Below the pieces are notes generated by a model, which was not told the DNA's origin, searched no databases, and was given only the letters and a program-made list of their open reading frames with translations. Made by a program: the position numbers and the translations under genes. 64,000 nt of DNA from Pseudonocardia kujensis (GTDB lineage Bacteria > Actinomycetota > Actinomycetes > Mycobacteriales > Pseudonocardiaceae): positions 124,001 to 188,000 of the forward strand of contig NZ_JAJSOK010000006.1 in assembly GCF_021283305.1 (NCBI RefSeq), given 5' to 3'. Below, piece by piece: positions 19,711 through 27,491 of this stretch; the first letter of the stretch is position 1, and each line of letters opens with the position of its first letter.

Positions 19711-20529
19711 TCACTTCTCCGGGAGAGGCGGCAGGGCCGGGGGCTCGTCGGGCAGGGCGGGAGCGGCCCAGCCGCGCTCGGCGGCGAGCGCGGTCCCGCG
19801 CAGGGACTCCGGCGCGGCCGAGGGGCCGGCGACGGCCGCCGCGGCGACCGTCTCGTCGTCGGTGAACCCGGCCAGCTCCAGCTCGACCGTGCGCAGGTCC
19901 GTCAGCGGGGCCCCGCGGGTCGGCGGCGGCTTCTCGCCGCGGCGCAGCGCCTCGACGAGCGCGACGGCCGACTCCGGGGTCTGGTTGTCGTAGTACTCGT
20001 AGTTGACCTGCAGCACCGGAGCGAGGTCGCAGGCCGCCAGGCACTCCGCGTGCTCCAGCGTGATCGACCCGGGCGAGCCGGGCTCGCCCGCCGTCTCCTC
20101 GTGGCCGAGCGGGCGGCCCGGCTCGCCGAGGGCCTCGCCCAGGCTGCGGTAGATCGCGTCGCCGCCGAGCGCCGCGCACAGGGTGTTGGTGCAGACGCTC
20201 ACCAGGTGCTCACCACAGGGGGTGCGCTTGTACATGGTGTAGAACGTCGCCACCGCGCTGACCTCGGCGGTCGTCAGCTCGAGCTGCTCGGCGCAGAACC
20301 GGATGCCGTCCTGGCTGACGTATCCCTCCACCGACTGCACGAGGTGCAGCAACGGCAGCAGCGCCGAACGCGCCACCGGGTAACGGGCGATGACCTCCTT
20401 CGCCCGCCGGCGGGTGAGCTCGTCGAACGTCGGCGAGACGGGGTGCTGGTCGGGCCGGGCCTCCCAGGTCCGCTCCGCCGGGGCCGCGGGCCCGGGCAGC
20501 TTCTCGGGTGTCCCCTCGGGCAGTGTCAT
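19711..20529 (-). CDS. nuoE: NADH-quinone oxidoreductase subunit E (2Fe-2S)
   Basis: 272 residues from ATG 20529; a longer reading would extend into unrelated spacer. Thioredoxin-like 2Fe-2S domain with Cys113, Cys118 (CTNTLC) and Cys163, Cys167 (CLAAC). The C-terminal 80 residues are an Ala/Pro-rich extension beyond the usual family end. It works with NuoF in NADH oxidation. A 64-bp gap to nuoD is the second-largest inside the operon and holds only a short GGCGC/GCGCC inverted repeat. Confidence 0.95.
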   Translation of the reverse strand: MTLPEGTPEKLPGPAAPAERTWEARPDQHPVSPTFDELTRRRAKEVIARYPVARSALLPLLHLVQSVEGYVSQDGIRFCAEQLELTTAEVSAVATFYTMYKRTPCGEHLVSVCTNTLCAALGGDAIYRSLGEALGEPGRPLGHEETAGEPGSPGSITLEHAECLAACDLAPVLQVNYEYYDNQTPESAVALVEALRRGEKPPPTRGAPLTDLRTVELELAGFTDDETVAAAAVAGPSAAPESLRGTALAAERGWAAPALPDEPPALPPLPEK

Positions 20530-20593
20530 CGCGCCACTCCGCTGCGCTCCGTGGACGGCGCTATCTGGCGCCCTCGCAAGCTCGGTCGACGGG

Positions 20594-21916
20594 TCACCGG
20601 TCCACACCTCCCATGACGGGGTCGATGCTCGCGACGGCGGCGATGACGTCGGCGACCATGCCGCCCTCGCTCATCGCCGGCATGGTCTGCAGGTTGACGA
20701 AGCTGGGATCCCGGACGTGGACGCGCACCGGGCGCGTACCGCCGTCGGACACGAGGTGGTAGCCCAGCTCGCCGCGCGGCGACTCGACGCACGAGTACAC
20801 CTGCCCCGGCGGGACGTGGAAGCCCTCGGTGACCAGCTTGAAGTGGTGGATCAGGGACTCCATCGACTGCCCCATGATCTTCCGGACGTGCTCGAGCGAG
20901 TTGCCCATGCCGTCGCTGCCGAGGGACAGCTGGGCGGGCCACGCGATCTTGCGGTCCTCCACCATCACCGGGCCGGGCTCGATCTTCGCCACGGCCTGCT
21001 CGATGATCTTCAGCGACTCGTGGATCTCGGCGACCCGCAGCCGGTAGCGGGCGTAGCAGTCCGCCTCGGTCGCCGTCGGGACCTCGAAGTCGAACTCCTC
21101 GTAGCAGGAGTACGGCTCGATCTTGCGCTGGTCCCAGGGCAGGCCCGCGCTGCGCAGGATCGGGCCGGTGGCGCCGAGCGCCAGGCAGCCGTCGACCGGC
21201 AGGTACCCGACGCCCTGCAGGCGCTGCTTCCAGATCGGCTGGCCGGTGAGGAGCTTGTCGTAGTCGGGGAGGCGCGATTTCATCACCTTGACGAAATCGG
21301 TGACCTTCTCCTTCCAGTCCTCGGGGAGGTCCTGGGCGAGTCCGCCGGGCCGGATGAACGCGTGGTTCATCCGCAGCCCCGTCAGGTACTCGAGCAGGTG
21401 CAGGACCTCCTCGCGCTCGCGGAACCCGGCCGTCATGCCGGTGAGCGCGCCGAGCTCCATACCGCCCGTCGCCAGGCACACGAGGTGCGACCCGATCCGG
21501 TTGATCTCCATGAGCAGCACGCGGATGAGCTGCGCCCGGCGCGGCGCCTCGACCTCGAGCAGCTTCTCGACGCCGAGGCAGTAGGCGGCCTCGTTGAACA
21601 GCGGTGCCAGGTAGTCCATGCGCGTCACGAAGGTGACGCCCTGGGTCCAGTTCCGGTACTCGCAGTTCTTCTCGATGCCGGTGTGCAGGTAGCCGATCAC
21701 CGACCGGGCCTGCGTCACGGTCTCGCCCTCGAGCTCCAGCACGAGCCGCAGCACGCCGTGCGTCGACGGGTGCTGCGGGCCCATGTTGATCACGATGCGG
21801 TCGTCGTGCTCGTCGGCGGACACGCTGTCCAGCAACGAGTCCCAGTCGCCGCCTGTGACCGTGTAGACGGTGCCCTCGGTGGTCTCCCGCGACTCGGCAT
21901 AAGGATCGGTCGTCAC
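20594..21916 (-). CDS. nuoD: NADH-quinone oxidoreductase subunit D
   Basis: 440 residues. Carries the quinone-site signature [15 protein letters not shown] and the downstream [13 protein letters not shown]. It lines the quinone pocket with NuoB. The start is GTG 21916 with GGAAGG seven bases upstream. That GTG overlaps a TGA as GTGA, but the TGA now ends the fourth 59-bp repeat mini-ORF rather than nuoC, implying that nuoC once ended here. Confidence 0.96.
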   Translation of the reverse strand: MTTDPYAESRETTEGTVYTVTGGDWDSLLDSVSADEHDDRIVINMGPQHPSTHGVLRLVLELEGETVTQARSVIGYLHTGIEKNCEYRNWTQGVTFVTRMDYLAPLFNEAAYCLGVEKLLEVEAPRRAQLIRVLLMEINRIGSHLVCLATGGMELGALTGMTAGFREREEVLHLLEYLTGLRMNHAFIRPGGLAQDLPEDWKEKVTDFVKVMKSRLPDYDKLLTGQPIWKQRLQGVGYLPVDGCLALGATGPILRSAGLPWDQRKIEPYSCYEEFDFEVPTATEADCYARYRLRVAEIHESLKIIEQAVAKIEPGPVMVEDRKIAWPAQLSLGSDGMGNSLEHVRKIMGQSMESLIHHFKLVTEGFHVPPGQVYSCVESPRGELGYHLVSDGGTRPVRVHVRDPSFVNLQTMPAMSEGGMVADVIAAVASIDPVMGGVDR

Positions 21917-21975
21917 GAGTCCGCCTTCCGCTCGTCGCCCCGCAGCCGGGATCCCGGCGCCAGGAAGCCGTTCAC
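21913..21975 (-). CDS. repeat mini-ORF 4 (20 codons), stop overlaps nuoD start
   Basis: GTG 21975 overlaps the mini-ORF 3 stop. The peptide ends DERKADS rather than DERRAYS. Its TGA (21913-21915) overlaps GTG 21916 of nuoD, completing an unbroken chain of four-base overlaps from nuoC to nuoD. Confidence 0.5.
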   Translation of the reverse strand: MNGFLAPGSRLRGDERKADS

Positions 21976-22034
21976 GAGTACGCCCTCCGCTCGTCGCCCC
22001 GCAGCCGGGATCCCGGCGCCAGGAAGCCGTTCAC
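21972..22034 (-). CDS. repeat mini-ORF 3 (20 codons)
   Basis: GTG 22034 overlaps the mini-ORF 2 stop as GTGA, with GGAGGG at the usual distance. The peptide is identical to mini-ORF 2. Confidence 0.5.
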   Translation of the reverse strand: MNGFLAPGSRLRGDERRAYS

Positions 22035-22093
22035 GAGTACGCCCTCCGCTCGTCGCCCCGCAGCCGGGATCCCGGCGCCAGGAAGCCGTTCAC
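22031..22093 (-). CDS. repeat mini-ORF 2 (20 codons)
   Basis: GTG 22093 overlaps the mini-ORF 1 stop as GTGA; the upstream purine run is GAAGGG here. It encodes [12 protein letters not shown]...DERRAYS. Its nucleotide unit is identical to the next one. Confidence 0.5.
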   Translation of the reverse strand: MNGFLAPGSRLRGDERRAYS

Positions 22094-22152
22094 GAGTACG
22101 CCCTTCGCTCGTCGCCCCGCTGCCGGGATCCCGGCGCCAGGAAGCCGTTCAC
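22090..22152 (-). CDS. repeat mini-ORF 1 (20 codons), overlaps nuoC stop
   Basis: GTG 22152 overlaps the nuoC TGA as GTGA, with GGAGGG seven bases upstream inside nuoC. It encodes a 20-residue peptide starting [12 protein letters not shown] and ending DERRAYS, the same ending as NuoC. Its TGA overlaps the next mini-ORF start. Translation is unproven; the layout is exactly that of the coupled nuo genes. Confidence 0.5.
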   Translation of the reverse strand: MNGFLAPGSRQRGDERRAYS

Positions 22153-23012
22153 GAGTACGCCCTCCGCTCGTCGGGCGGCGGGATCTCTGCGCCCTTGTAC
22201 TCCACGGGGATCCCGCCCAGCGGGTAGTCCTTGCGCTGCGGGTGGCCCTGCCAGTCGTCCGGCATGAGGATCCGGGTCAGCGCGGGGTGGCCGTCGAAGA
22301 CCACGCCGAACATGTCCCAGGTCTCGCGCTCGTGCCAGTCCGCCGTCGGGTAGACCTCGACGACGCTGGGCACGTGCGGGTCGTCCACGTCGAGCGCGAC
22401 CTCGAGCCGGATCCGCCGCCGGTAGGTCATCGACAGCAGCTGGTAGACGACGTGCAGCGGCTGGCGCACCGGCGGCGCGCCCGTGCCGCCGGGCGCGGTG
22501 TAGTCCACCCCGGACACGCTCGACAACAGCTCGAAGCGCAGCGCCGGCTCGTCCCGCAGCAGACGGCACACCTCGAGGATCCGCTCACGCTCCACGTAGA
22601 ACGTGATCTCGCCGCGGTCGATCGTGATCTGCCGGACCGCGGCGCGCGCGATCCCCTTGCGGTCCATGGCCTCGGCGAGCTCGTCGGCCAGCTCGTCGAA
22701 CCATCCGCCGTACGGCCGCTCGGCCGGGGCCGGGGCGTAACCGGGGAGCGTGAGTCCGCCGAAGCCGGAGGTGTCGCCGGTGCCGCGGACGCCGAACATG
22801 CCGCGGCGCTCGCGGGTCGGGGCGAGCCGGGTGCCGCCCTCCGGCGCGGTGTCGGCCGCGCCGTCGGTGCTCTGCTCCACCTCGCCCTCGCGCGGCGGCT
22901 CGCCGCCGCGGGCGCGCTGCTCCTCGGTGGCCGCACCGCTCGCCTCGGCCGAGGACTGCTTCCCGCCGGTGGGCTCCTGGTCGTCCTTGGACGTTCCCGT
23001 GGGTTCCGTCAT
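22149..23012 (-). CDS. nuoC: NADH-quinone oxidoreductase subunit C
   Basis: 287 residues from ATG 23012, two bases after the nuoB stop. The first 75 or so residues are a Glu-, Gly- and Ser-rich disordered extension. The NuoC core follows, with the signature [16 protein letters not shown] and [15 protein letters not shown] near the end. It joins NuoD and NuoB in the connecting module. Its last codons (DERRAYS) are copied in every downstream 59-bp repeat. Confidence 0.95.
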   Translation of the reverse strand: MTEPTGTSKDDQEPTGGKQSSAEASGAATEEQRARGGEPPREGEVEQSTDGAADTAPEGGTRLAPTRERRGMFGVRGTGDTSGFGGLTLPGYAPAPAERPYGGWFDELADELAEAMDRKGIARAAVRQITIDRGEITFYVERERILEVCRLLRDEPALRFELLSSVSGVDYTAPGGTGAPPVRQPLHVVYQLLSMTYRRRIRLEVALDVDDPHVPSVVEVYPTADWHERETWDMFGVVFDGHPALTRILMPDDWQGHPQRKDYPLGGIPVEYKGAEIPPPDERRAYS

Positions 23013-23014
23013 GA

Positions 23015-23566
23015 CTACTTCTTCTTCGCGTACTTGATGGACGAGGGGACGAGCTCCGTCTTGTGCCCGCTGGCGGCCAGCTCCGCCGCCCGCTTGCTGC
23101 CGAGCGGCTCGTCCATGATCTTCGCGTGGATCTTGAGGATCGCGTCCATGAGCATCTCCGGGCGCGGCGGGCAGCCGGGGAGGTACATGTCGACCGGCAC
23201 CACGTGGTCGACGCCCTGGACGACCGCGTAGTTGTTGAACATCCCGCCGGAGCTGGCGCAGACGCCCATCGCCAGCACCCACCGTGGTTCGGGCATCTGG
23301 TCGTAGATCTGCCGCAGCACCGGCGCCATCTTGTTGCTCACCCGGCCGGCCACGATCATCAGGTCGGCCTGGCGCGGCGAGGCCCGGAAGACCTCCATGC
23401 CGAACCGGGCCAGGTCGTAGCGCGGTGCACCGGTGGTCATCATCTCGATCGCGCAGCAGGCCAGACCGAAGGTCGCGGGCCAGAGCGACGACTTGCGGGT
23501 CCAGTTGACCAGCTTCTCCACGCTGGTCAGCAGGACACCGCTGGGCAGGTGCTCCTCGAGTCCCAT
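23015..23566 (-). CDS. nuoB: NADH-quinone oxidoreductase subunit B (cluster N2)
   Basis: 183 residues. Four N2 ligands are visible: the adjacent Cys37-Cys38 in LACCAIEMM, Cys103 in GVCASSGG and Cys132 in PGCPPRPE. It hands electrons to menaquinone at the NuoB/NuoD interface. It starts 10 bp after the nuoA stop. Confidence 0.97.
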   Translation of the reverse strand: MGLEEHLPSGVLLTSVEKLVNWTRKSSLWPATFGLACCAIEMMTTGAPRYDLARFGMEVFRASPRQADLMIVAGRVSNKMAPVLRQIYDQMPEPRWVLAMGVCASSGGMFNNYAVVQGVDHVVPVDMYLPGCPPRPEMLMDAILKIHAKIMDEPLGSKRAAELAASGHKTELVPSSIKYAKKK

Positions 23567-23576
23567 TGCGGTTCCC

Positions 23577-23942
23577 CTAGTTCCAGTCGAGCCCGCCGCG
23601 GCGCCACACGTACGCGTACGCGAACCCCACGGTGACGATGAACAGGACGATCTCCACCAGGCCGAACAGGCCGAGCGCGTCCGCGTTCACCGCGAACGGG
23701 TAGAGGAAGACCATCTCGATGTCGAAGAGGATGAACAGCATCGCCGTCAGGTAGTAGGCGACCGGCATCCGGCCGGCACCCACCACCGGCTTGGGCGAGG
23801 GCTCGATCCCGCACTCGTAGGAGTCCAGCTTGGCGCGGTTGTACCGGCGCGGCCCGACGTACGGGGCGGCCGTCACCGAGAACAACGCGAACGCCCCCGC
23901 GAGGACGAACATCAGGAACAACGCGAGATAGGGATCGAGCAT
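23577..23942 (-). CDS. nuoA: NADH-quinone oxidoreductase subunit A
   Basis: 121 residues, three membrane helices, with the conserved YECGIEP and [13 protein letters not shown] stretches. It is the first gene of the nuo operon. The ATG start follows GAAGGTGCACG, a good ribosome site. The 138-bp upstream gap should carry the operon promoter. Confidence 0.97.
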   Translation of the reverse strand: MLDPYLALFLMFVLAGAFALFSVTAAPYVGPRRYNRAKLDSYECGIEPSPKPVVGAGRMPVAYYLTAMLFILFDIEMVFLYPFAVNADALGLFGLVEIVLFIVTVGFAYAYVWRRGGLDWN

Positions 23943-24012
23943 CGTGCACCTTCGTTGTCTGCACTGCCGACTGGTCTGTTCGTGGCGGTCGGTGACCTGG
24001 CCGGTCCGCGCC

Positions 24013-24036
24013 GTGACCCTACGTGTGCGGGGTCAC
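24013..24036. promoter_or_regulatory. inverted repeat GTGACCC-N10-GGGTCAC upstream of nuoA
   Basis: Perfect 7-bp arms (24013-24019, 24030-24036) lie 71 bp upstream of the nuoA start, inside the only gap that can hold the nuo promoter. The form suits a dimeric regulator; the protein is unknown. A terminator role for menJ is also possible, since menJ ends at 24081 on the same strand. Confidence 0.4.
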
Positions 24037-24080
24037 GTCGGGGTGGTCAGGCCCGCCTTACCGGTCCCGTCCCCGGGATC

Positions 24081-25469
24081 TCAGAGCGCCGGGGTGAGCC
24101 GGGTCAACGCGCCGAGTATGCGGTCGCTCCACTCCCCCTCCTTCCGGTCGCGCGCGGTGGTCGGGTCGTCGTAGAGGTTGGCGAGCAGCTTGAGCAGCGC
24201 CTGCATGACCGAGCGCCGGGGCAGGCCGTGCCGCGTGGCCACGCGCATCACGGTCGGGTTGCCGATCAGCCGGGCGGCCACGGTGCCGAGCCGGTAGTAC
24301 CGGCCGAGCGCCCGGCTGATCTCCCGCGGGTAGGCGGCCAGCGCCGCCTCCCGGGACTCGCCGGACCGGGCGAGGGCCTGCACCGCGCACCGGGCGGCCA
24401 CCGTGGCGGACTCCATCGCGTAGGCGATGCCCTCGCCGTTGAGCGGGTTCACCATGCCCCCGGCGTCGCCGACGAGGAGCAGGCCGGGCCGGTAGTGCGG
24501 GGTCCGGTTGAAGCCCATCGGCAGGGCGGCGCCACCGATGCCGCCGACGGCGGTCTCCTCCCGGTAGCCCCACTCCTCCGGCAGCCCGTCCAGCCAGGAC
24601 CGCAGCAGCGCCCGGTAGTCCCAGGAGCCGGCGCCCTTGCGGTCGGTGGCGAGGACGCCGAGCCCGACGTTGGACGTGCCGTCGCCCATCCCGAAGATCC
24701 ACCCGTAGCCGGGGAGGAGCCGCGGGTGCTCCGGGTCGGAGCGGTCCCAGATCTCGAGGTGGGTCTCGAGGTGGTCGTCGTGGGTGCGGGGGCTCGCGTA
24801 GTAGCGCCGGACGGCGACCCCGAGCGGCTTGCGGTCGTCCTTCGCGATGCCGAGCGAGAGCGCGACCCGGGCCGAGACGCCGTCGCAGGCCAGGGTCAGC
24901 GGGGCGCGGTAGGACACCGGGCGCTTGTCCGGACCCTCGTGGCCCTCGACGCCGACGACACGGCCCGTGCGCTCGTCCGTGACCGCGGCGGTGACCGTGG
25001 TGGCCTCGCGCAGCCGCGCCCCCTGCCTCTCCGCGTGCCGGGCCAGCAGCTCGTCGAAGTCCTGCCGGGGGCGGACGGCGCCGAAGTCGGGGAAGCTCGC
25101 GAGCGTGGGCCAGGGCAGGTCGAGGCTCACCCCGCCGGCGACCACGCGCAGGCCGCGGTTGTGCAGCCAGCCGTTCTCCTCGGAGCAGTCGATGCCCAGG
25201 TCGATGATCTGCTTCATGCCCCGCGGGGTGAAGCCGTCGCCGCAGACCTTGGGGCGGGGGAAGGTCGCCTTCTCCAGCACCAGCACGTCGAGGCCGGCGC
25301 GCGCGAGGTGGGCCGCGGCCGTCGAGCCCGCGGGCCCGGCGCCGACTACGAGCACGTCCGCGTCGGCCGTCCGCGCGGTTCCGACGGCGCCCGCGGCTCC
25401 GGCAGCACCGGGTACGCCCGCGGCCTGCGGGGCCGCGGCGCCGGTGGTGGTGGGCTCGGGCGCCTGCAT
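24081..25469 (-). CDS. menJ: FAD-dependent geranylgeranyl-reductase-family protein, probable menaquinone tail reductase
   Basis: 462 residues from ATG 25469, chosen because AAGGAG lies five bases upstream; a longer reading to 25541 would put the operators inside the gene. The dinucleotide fold VLVVGAGPAGST lies at residues 40-50, followed by LEKATFPRPKVCGDG, the geranylgeranyl reductase family signature, and GDAGGMVNPLNGEGI for FAD. Mycobacterial MenJ, which saturates one isoprene unit of menaquinone, belongs to this family and sits near menG and the polyprenyl synthase, as here. Archaeal-type lipid or chlorophyll roles are unlikely in this context. Confidence 0.8.
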   Translation of the reverse strand: MQAPEPTTTGAAAPQAAGVPGAAGAAGAVGTARTADADVLVVGAGPAGSTAAAHLARAGLDVLVLEKATFPRPKVCGDGFTPRGMKQIIDLGIDCSEENGWLHNRGLRVVAGGVSLDLPWPTLASFPDFGAVRPRQDFDELLARHAERQGARLREATTVTAAVTDERTGRVVGVEGHEGPDKRPVSYRAPLTLACDGVSARVALSLGIAKDDRKPLGVAVRRYYASPRTHDDHLETHLEIWDRSDPEHPRLLPGYGWIFGMGDGTSNVGLGVLATDRKGAGSWDYRALLRSWLDGLPEEWGYREETAVGGIGGAALPMGFNRTPHYRPGLLLVGDAGGMVNPLNGEGIAYAMESATVAARCAVQALARSGESREAALAAYPREISRALGRYYRLGTVAARLIGNPTVMRVATRHGLPRRSVMQALLKLLANLYDDPTTARDRKEGEWSDRILGALTRLTPAL

Positions 25470-25476
25470 TCCGCTC

Positions 25477-25522
25477 CTTGTGAACTGGTTCACGAGGTTC
25501 TTGTGAACTGTTTCACGAAGTT
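25477..25522. promoter_or_regulatory. two tandem operator-like palindromes upstream of menJ
   Basis: A 23-bp sequence is repeated directly (25477-25499, 25500-25522) with two mismatches. Each copy contains an inverted repeat: GTGAACTGGTTCAC (25480-25493, perfect) and GTGAACTGTTTCAC (25503-25516, one mismatch). The first abuts the menJ ribosome site, so a bound repressor would block transcription or initiation. The 23-bp spacing is about two helical turns. No regulator gene is adjacent. Confidence 0.65.
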
Positions 25523-25589
25523 CGGCGCGATGTCCAGGCACCCCCGACCGATCGGGTCGCGGGCTGCGGAGTGATCACCTCGAAGATCG

Positions 25590-25720
25590 CCCCGGCCCCC
25601 CGCGAGTCGCACTTTCCGCCACCTGCGAGTCGGGCTCCGGGCTGCTGGGAGTCGGGCTGTCTGCTCCCCCGGGTCGCGCCCCTGGGCTCCCGCGAGTCGC
25701 GCTGTCGGCCTCCGCGGGTC
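25590..25720. repeat. degenerate GCGAGTCG repeats
   Basis: Several diverged copies of GCGAGTCGsnnT lie in the menG-menJ gap, in the opposite orientation to the block after rarD. They appear to be decayed members of the 22-bp intergenic family. Nothing coding is evident in 25523-25800. Confidence 0.5.
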
Positions 25721-25800
25721 CGAGGGGAACCCTTGCTGTGCCGGGGTTCACCAGGCGGCTCGACGGCGGGGTGGGGACGGCGCCGGACGAGGGCGGCGCG

Positions 25801-25847
25801 GTCCGGCGCGGTCCGGCGCGGTCCGACGCGGTCCGACGCGGTCCGGA
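25801..25847. repeat. 10-bp tandem repeat GTCCGGCGCG, about five copies
   Basis: Units begin at 25801, 25811, 25821, 25831 and 25841 (the last partial); the third and fourth read GTCCGACGCG. The block ends three bases before the menG stop. A simple repeat, likely variable in copy number. Confidence 0.8.
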
Positions 25848-25849
25848 TG

Positions 25850-26542
25850 TCAGGCGGGCTTGGTGGCGCGGTGGAGCGCAACGGCCCCACCGGCGAGGTC
25901 GCGCCAGGCCACGCGGGACCAGCCCGCCCCCGCGACGATCTCCGCGAGGCGGCGCTGCGGGTGCCAGTCGAGGATCGAGTCGCTGAGGTACGTGTAGGCC
26001 TCGGCGTTCGACGCGACCCGGCGCGCGATCGCCGGGAGGACGCGGCGCAGCACGAGGTCCTGGTAGGCGATCCGGTACGGCGTCCAGGTCGGGGTGCCGA
26101 ACTCGCACACCACGAGCCGGCCGCCGGGCCGGGTGACGCGGGCGAGCTCGGCGAGGGCGCGGGCGGTGTCGGCGACGTTGCGCAGGCCGAAGCTGATGGT
26201 GACGGCGTCGAAGGCACCGTCGGCGAACGGCAGGTGGAGCGCGTCCGCGGCGACCTTCGGCACCGGGCGCTGCGCCCCGGCCTTCAGCATCCCGAGCGAG
26301 AAGTCGGCGGCGACGGTCCAGGCCCCGGACTTCGCCAGCTCGACCGTCGACACGGCGGTCCCGGCGGCCAGGTCCAGCACCCGCTGTCCGGGCTGCAGCT
26401 CCAGGGCCTCCCGGGTCAGCCGCCGCCAGCGCCGGTCCTGCCCGGCGGTCAGGACGGTGTTGGTGAGGTCGTAGCGCCGCGCGACGCCGTCGAACATCGC
26501 CGCGACGTCGTGCGGGTCCTTGTCGAGCTCGGCCCTGCCCAC
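25850..26542 (-). CDS. menG: demethylmenaquinone methyltransferase
   Basis: 230 residues of the UbiE/MenG class I SAM methyltransferase family, the last ring-modifying step of menaquinone synthesis. The start region has [13 protein letters not shown]. The SAM motif is [16 protein letters not shown], and the family signature [19 protein letters not shown] is present. [11 protein letters not shown] near the C-terminus is also typical. Distance to menJ (380 bp) and intervening repeats suggest separate transcripts. Mycobacteria place menG next to mgtA; here a hypothetical gene, bla and a second glycosyltransferase have come between. Confidence 0.93.
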   Translation of the reverse strand: MGRAELDKDPHDVAAMFDGVARRYDLTNTVLTAGQDRRWRRLTREALELQPGQRVLDLAAGTAVSTVELAKSGAWTVAADFSLGMLKAGAQRPVPKVAADALHLPFADGAFDAVTISFGLRNVADTARALAELARVTRPGGRLVVCEFGTPTWTPYRIAYQDLVLRRVLPAIARRVASNAEAYTYLSDSILDWHPQRRLAEIVAGAGWSRVAWRDLAGGAVALHRATKPA

Positions 26543-26645
26543 GGCCGAAACCCTACGGCCCCGCCCCGAGCACCCGCCCGTGGGCCGGAAGGGCGGCCCG
26601 GCCCCGACTCACCGCCGCCCCCACCCCGACTCGCGCGGCATGTGC

Positions 26646-26815
26646 TCCCGACTCGCGCTGCAAGAACTCCCGACTCGCGCTGCAGGAACTCCCGACTCGC
26701 GCTGCAAGAACTCCCGACTCGCGGGAACGACGGCCCCACTCCCGCGAGTCGGGAGCTTCGGACGCGCGAGTCGGGAGTTCTGGTCACGCGAGTCGGCACT
26801 CCCACGTCATCGGGT
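26646..26815. repeat. 22-bp repeat cluster with 16-bp inverted repeat
   Basis: Direct units (TCCCGACTCGCGCTGCAAGAAC or one-base variants) begin at 26646, 26668, 26690 and 26712. Inverted copies (GCGAGTCGGGAG) follow at about 26744, 26766 and 26788. Arms 26711-26726 and 26740-26755 form a perfect 16-bp stem with a 13-base loop, downstream of the 26829-27404 gene and upstream of menG, so it may act as a terminator. It is the richest member of the family seen after rarD and beside menJ. Confidence 0.85.
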
Positions 26816-26828
26816 CGGCGTTCTCGGG

Positions 26829-27404
26829 TCAGCGGGGGTGAGGGACCGAGCGGAGGGCGATGCGGAGGCCTGCGAGGTAGTCGGCGCGGGTGCGGGCGGC
26901 GAGGGCGTCCCACTCCTCCTCCGGCACCGAGAGCGGGCCCGCGGAGCCGAGGTAGGCGCTCATCCCGTGCAGCGCGATCCAGCGGTGGTCGTAGTGGTGC
27001 GGGGTGCGGCGGTCCCAGGCGACCGCGCGGACGACGGTGCGCCGCAGCCGTTCCGGGTCGGTGAAGGCGAAGCGGTTGACGGGCCCGCCGAAGCGCTCGT
27101 CGAGGGCTTCGACCGCGGCCGCCGCCGTGGGGTCGGTGCACCGGCGGGCGTCGAAGCGGGCGCGGACCTGCCCGGCGTGGAACCAGAAGGCCGCGTCGGC
27201 CGGGCGGCCCCGGTCGAGCAGCACCTCCGAGAGCGCGTACAGCACGGGCGGCGCGAGGCGCTCCGGTTCCAGCTGGACCAGCTCGGCCACCTGCCGTCGG
27301 ACGTCGGGGTCGGTGTCGAGGAGCCCGGCGATCGCGTCGCGGGCCAGGGCGGTGTCGATCGTCGCGTGCTCGCCGGTGGGCTCGACCACCACGGTCCTGT
27401 TCAT
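26829..27404 (-). CDS. uncharacterised protein, 191 aa
   Basis: I do not recognise the family. No signal peptide, membrane helix or catalytic motif is obvious. The first half is helical with a TPR-like feel (YALSEVLLDRGRPADAAFWFHAGQVRARFDARR). The second half has conserved-looking aromatic and His residues (TPHHYDHRWIALHGM). Codon usage is typical of the window. It is transcribed divergently from the beta-lactamase gene across 87 bp, so the two could share a control region; no function follows from that. Confidence 0.7.
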   Translation of the reverse strand: MNRTVVVEPTGEHATIDTALARDAIAGLLDTDPDVRRQVAELVQLEPERLAPPVLYALSEVLLDRGRPADAAFWFHAGQVRARFDARRCTDPTAAAAVEALDERFGGPVNRFAFTDPERLRRTVVRAVAWDRRTPHHYDHRWIALHGMSAYLGSAGPLSVPEEEWDALAARTRADYLAGLRIALRSVPHPR

Positions 27405-27491
27405 GCCCAGCAGCCTCGCCCGGCCGCACGGCGCCGGGCATCCGTGACTCTACGGAGGACGGAGCGTGCACGAACTCCTACGGTGCGTCAG

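Larger units (their letters stand above)
21913..22148 (-). repeat. four 59-bp tandem repeats between nuoC and nuoD
   Basis: Units begin (plus coordinates) at 21913, 21972, 22031 and 22090, and a fifth partial copy (22149 to about 22173) is the 3' end of nuoC itself. The two middle units are identical; the outer two differ from them at two positions each. Each unit contains a 14-bp palindrome GCCGGGATCCCGGC or a close form, a purine-rich GGAGGG-type ribosome site and the GTGA start/stop overlap. The block accounts for the whole nuoC-nuoD gap. Confidence 0.95.

Noticed and set aside
21913..22148. CRISPR array
   Set aside because: The 59-bp units are contiguous and almost identical throughout; there are no unique spacers and no cas genes.
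23433..25574. Plus-strand frame of about 700 codons opposite nuoB, nuoA and menJ
   Set aside because: Covers three genes with unambiguous motifs on the minus strand and has no recognisable domain itself.
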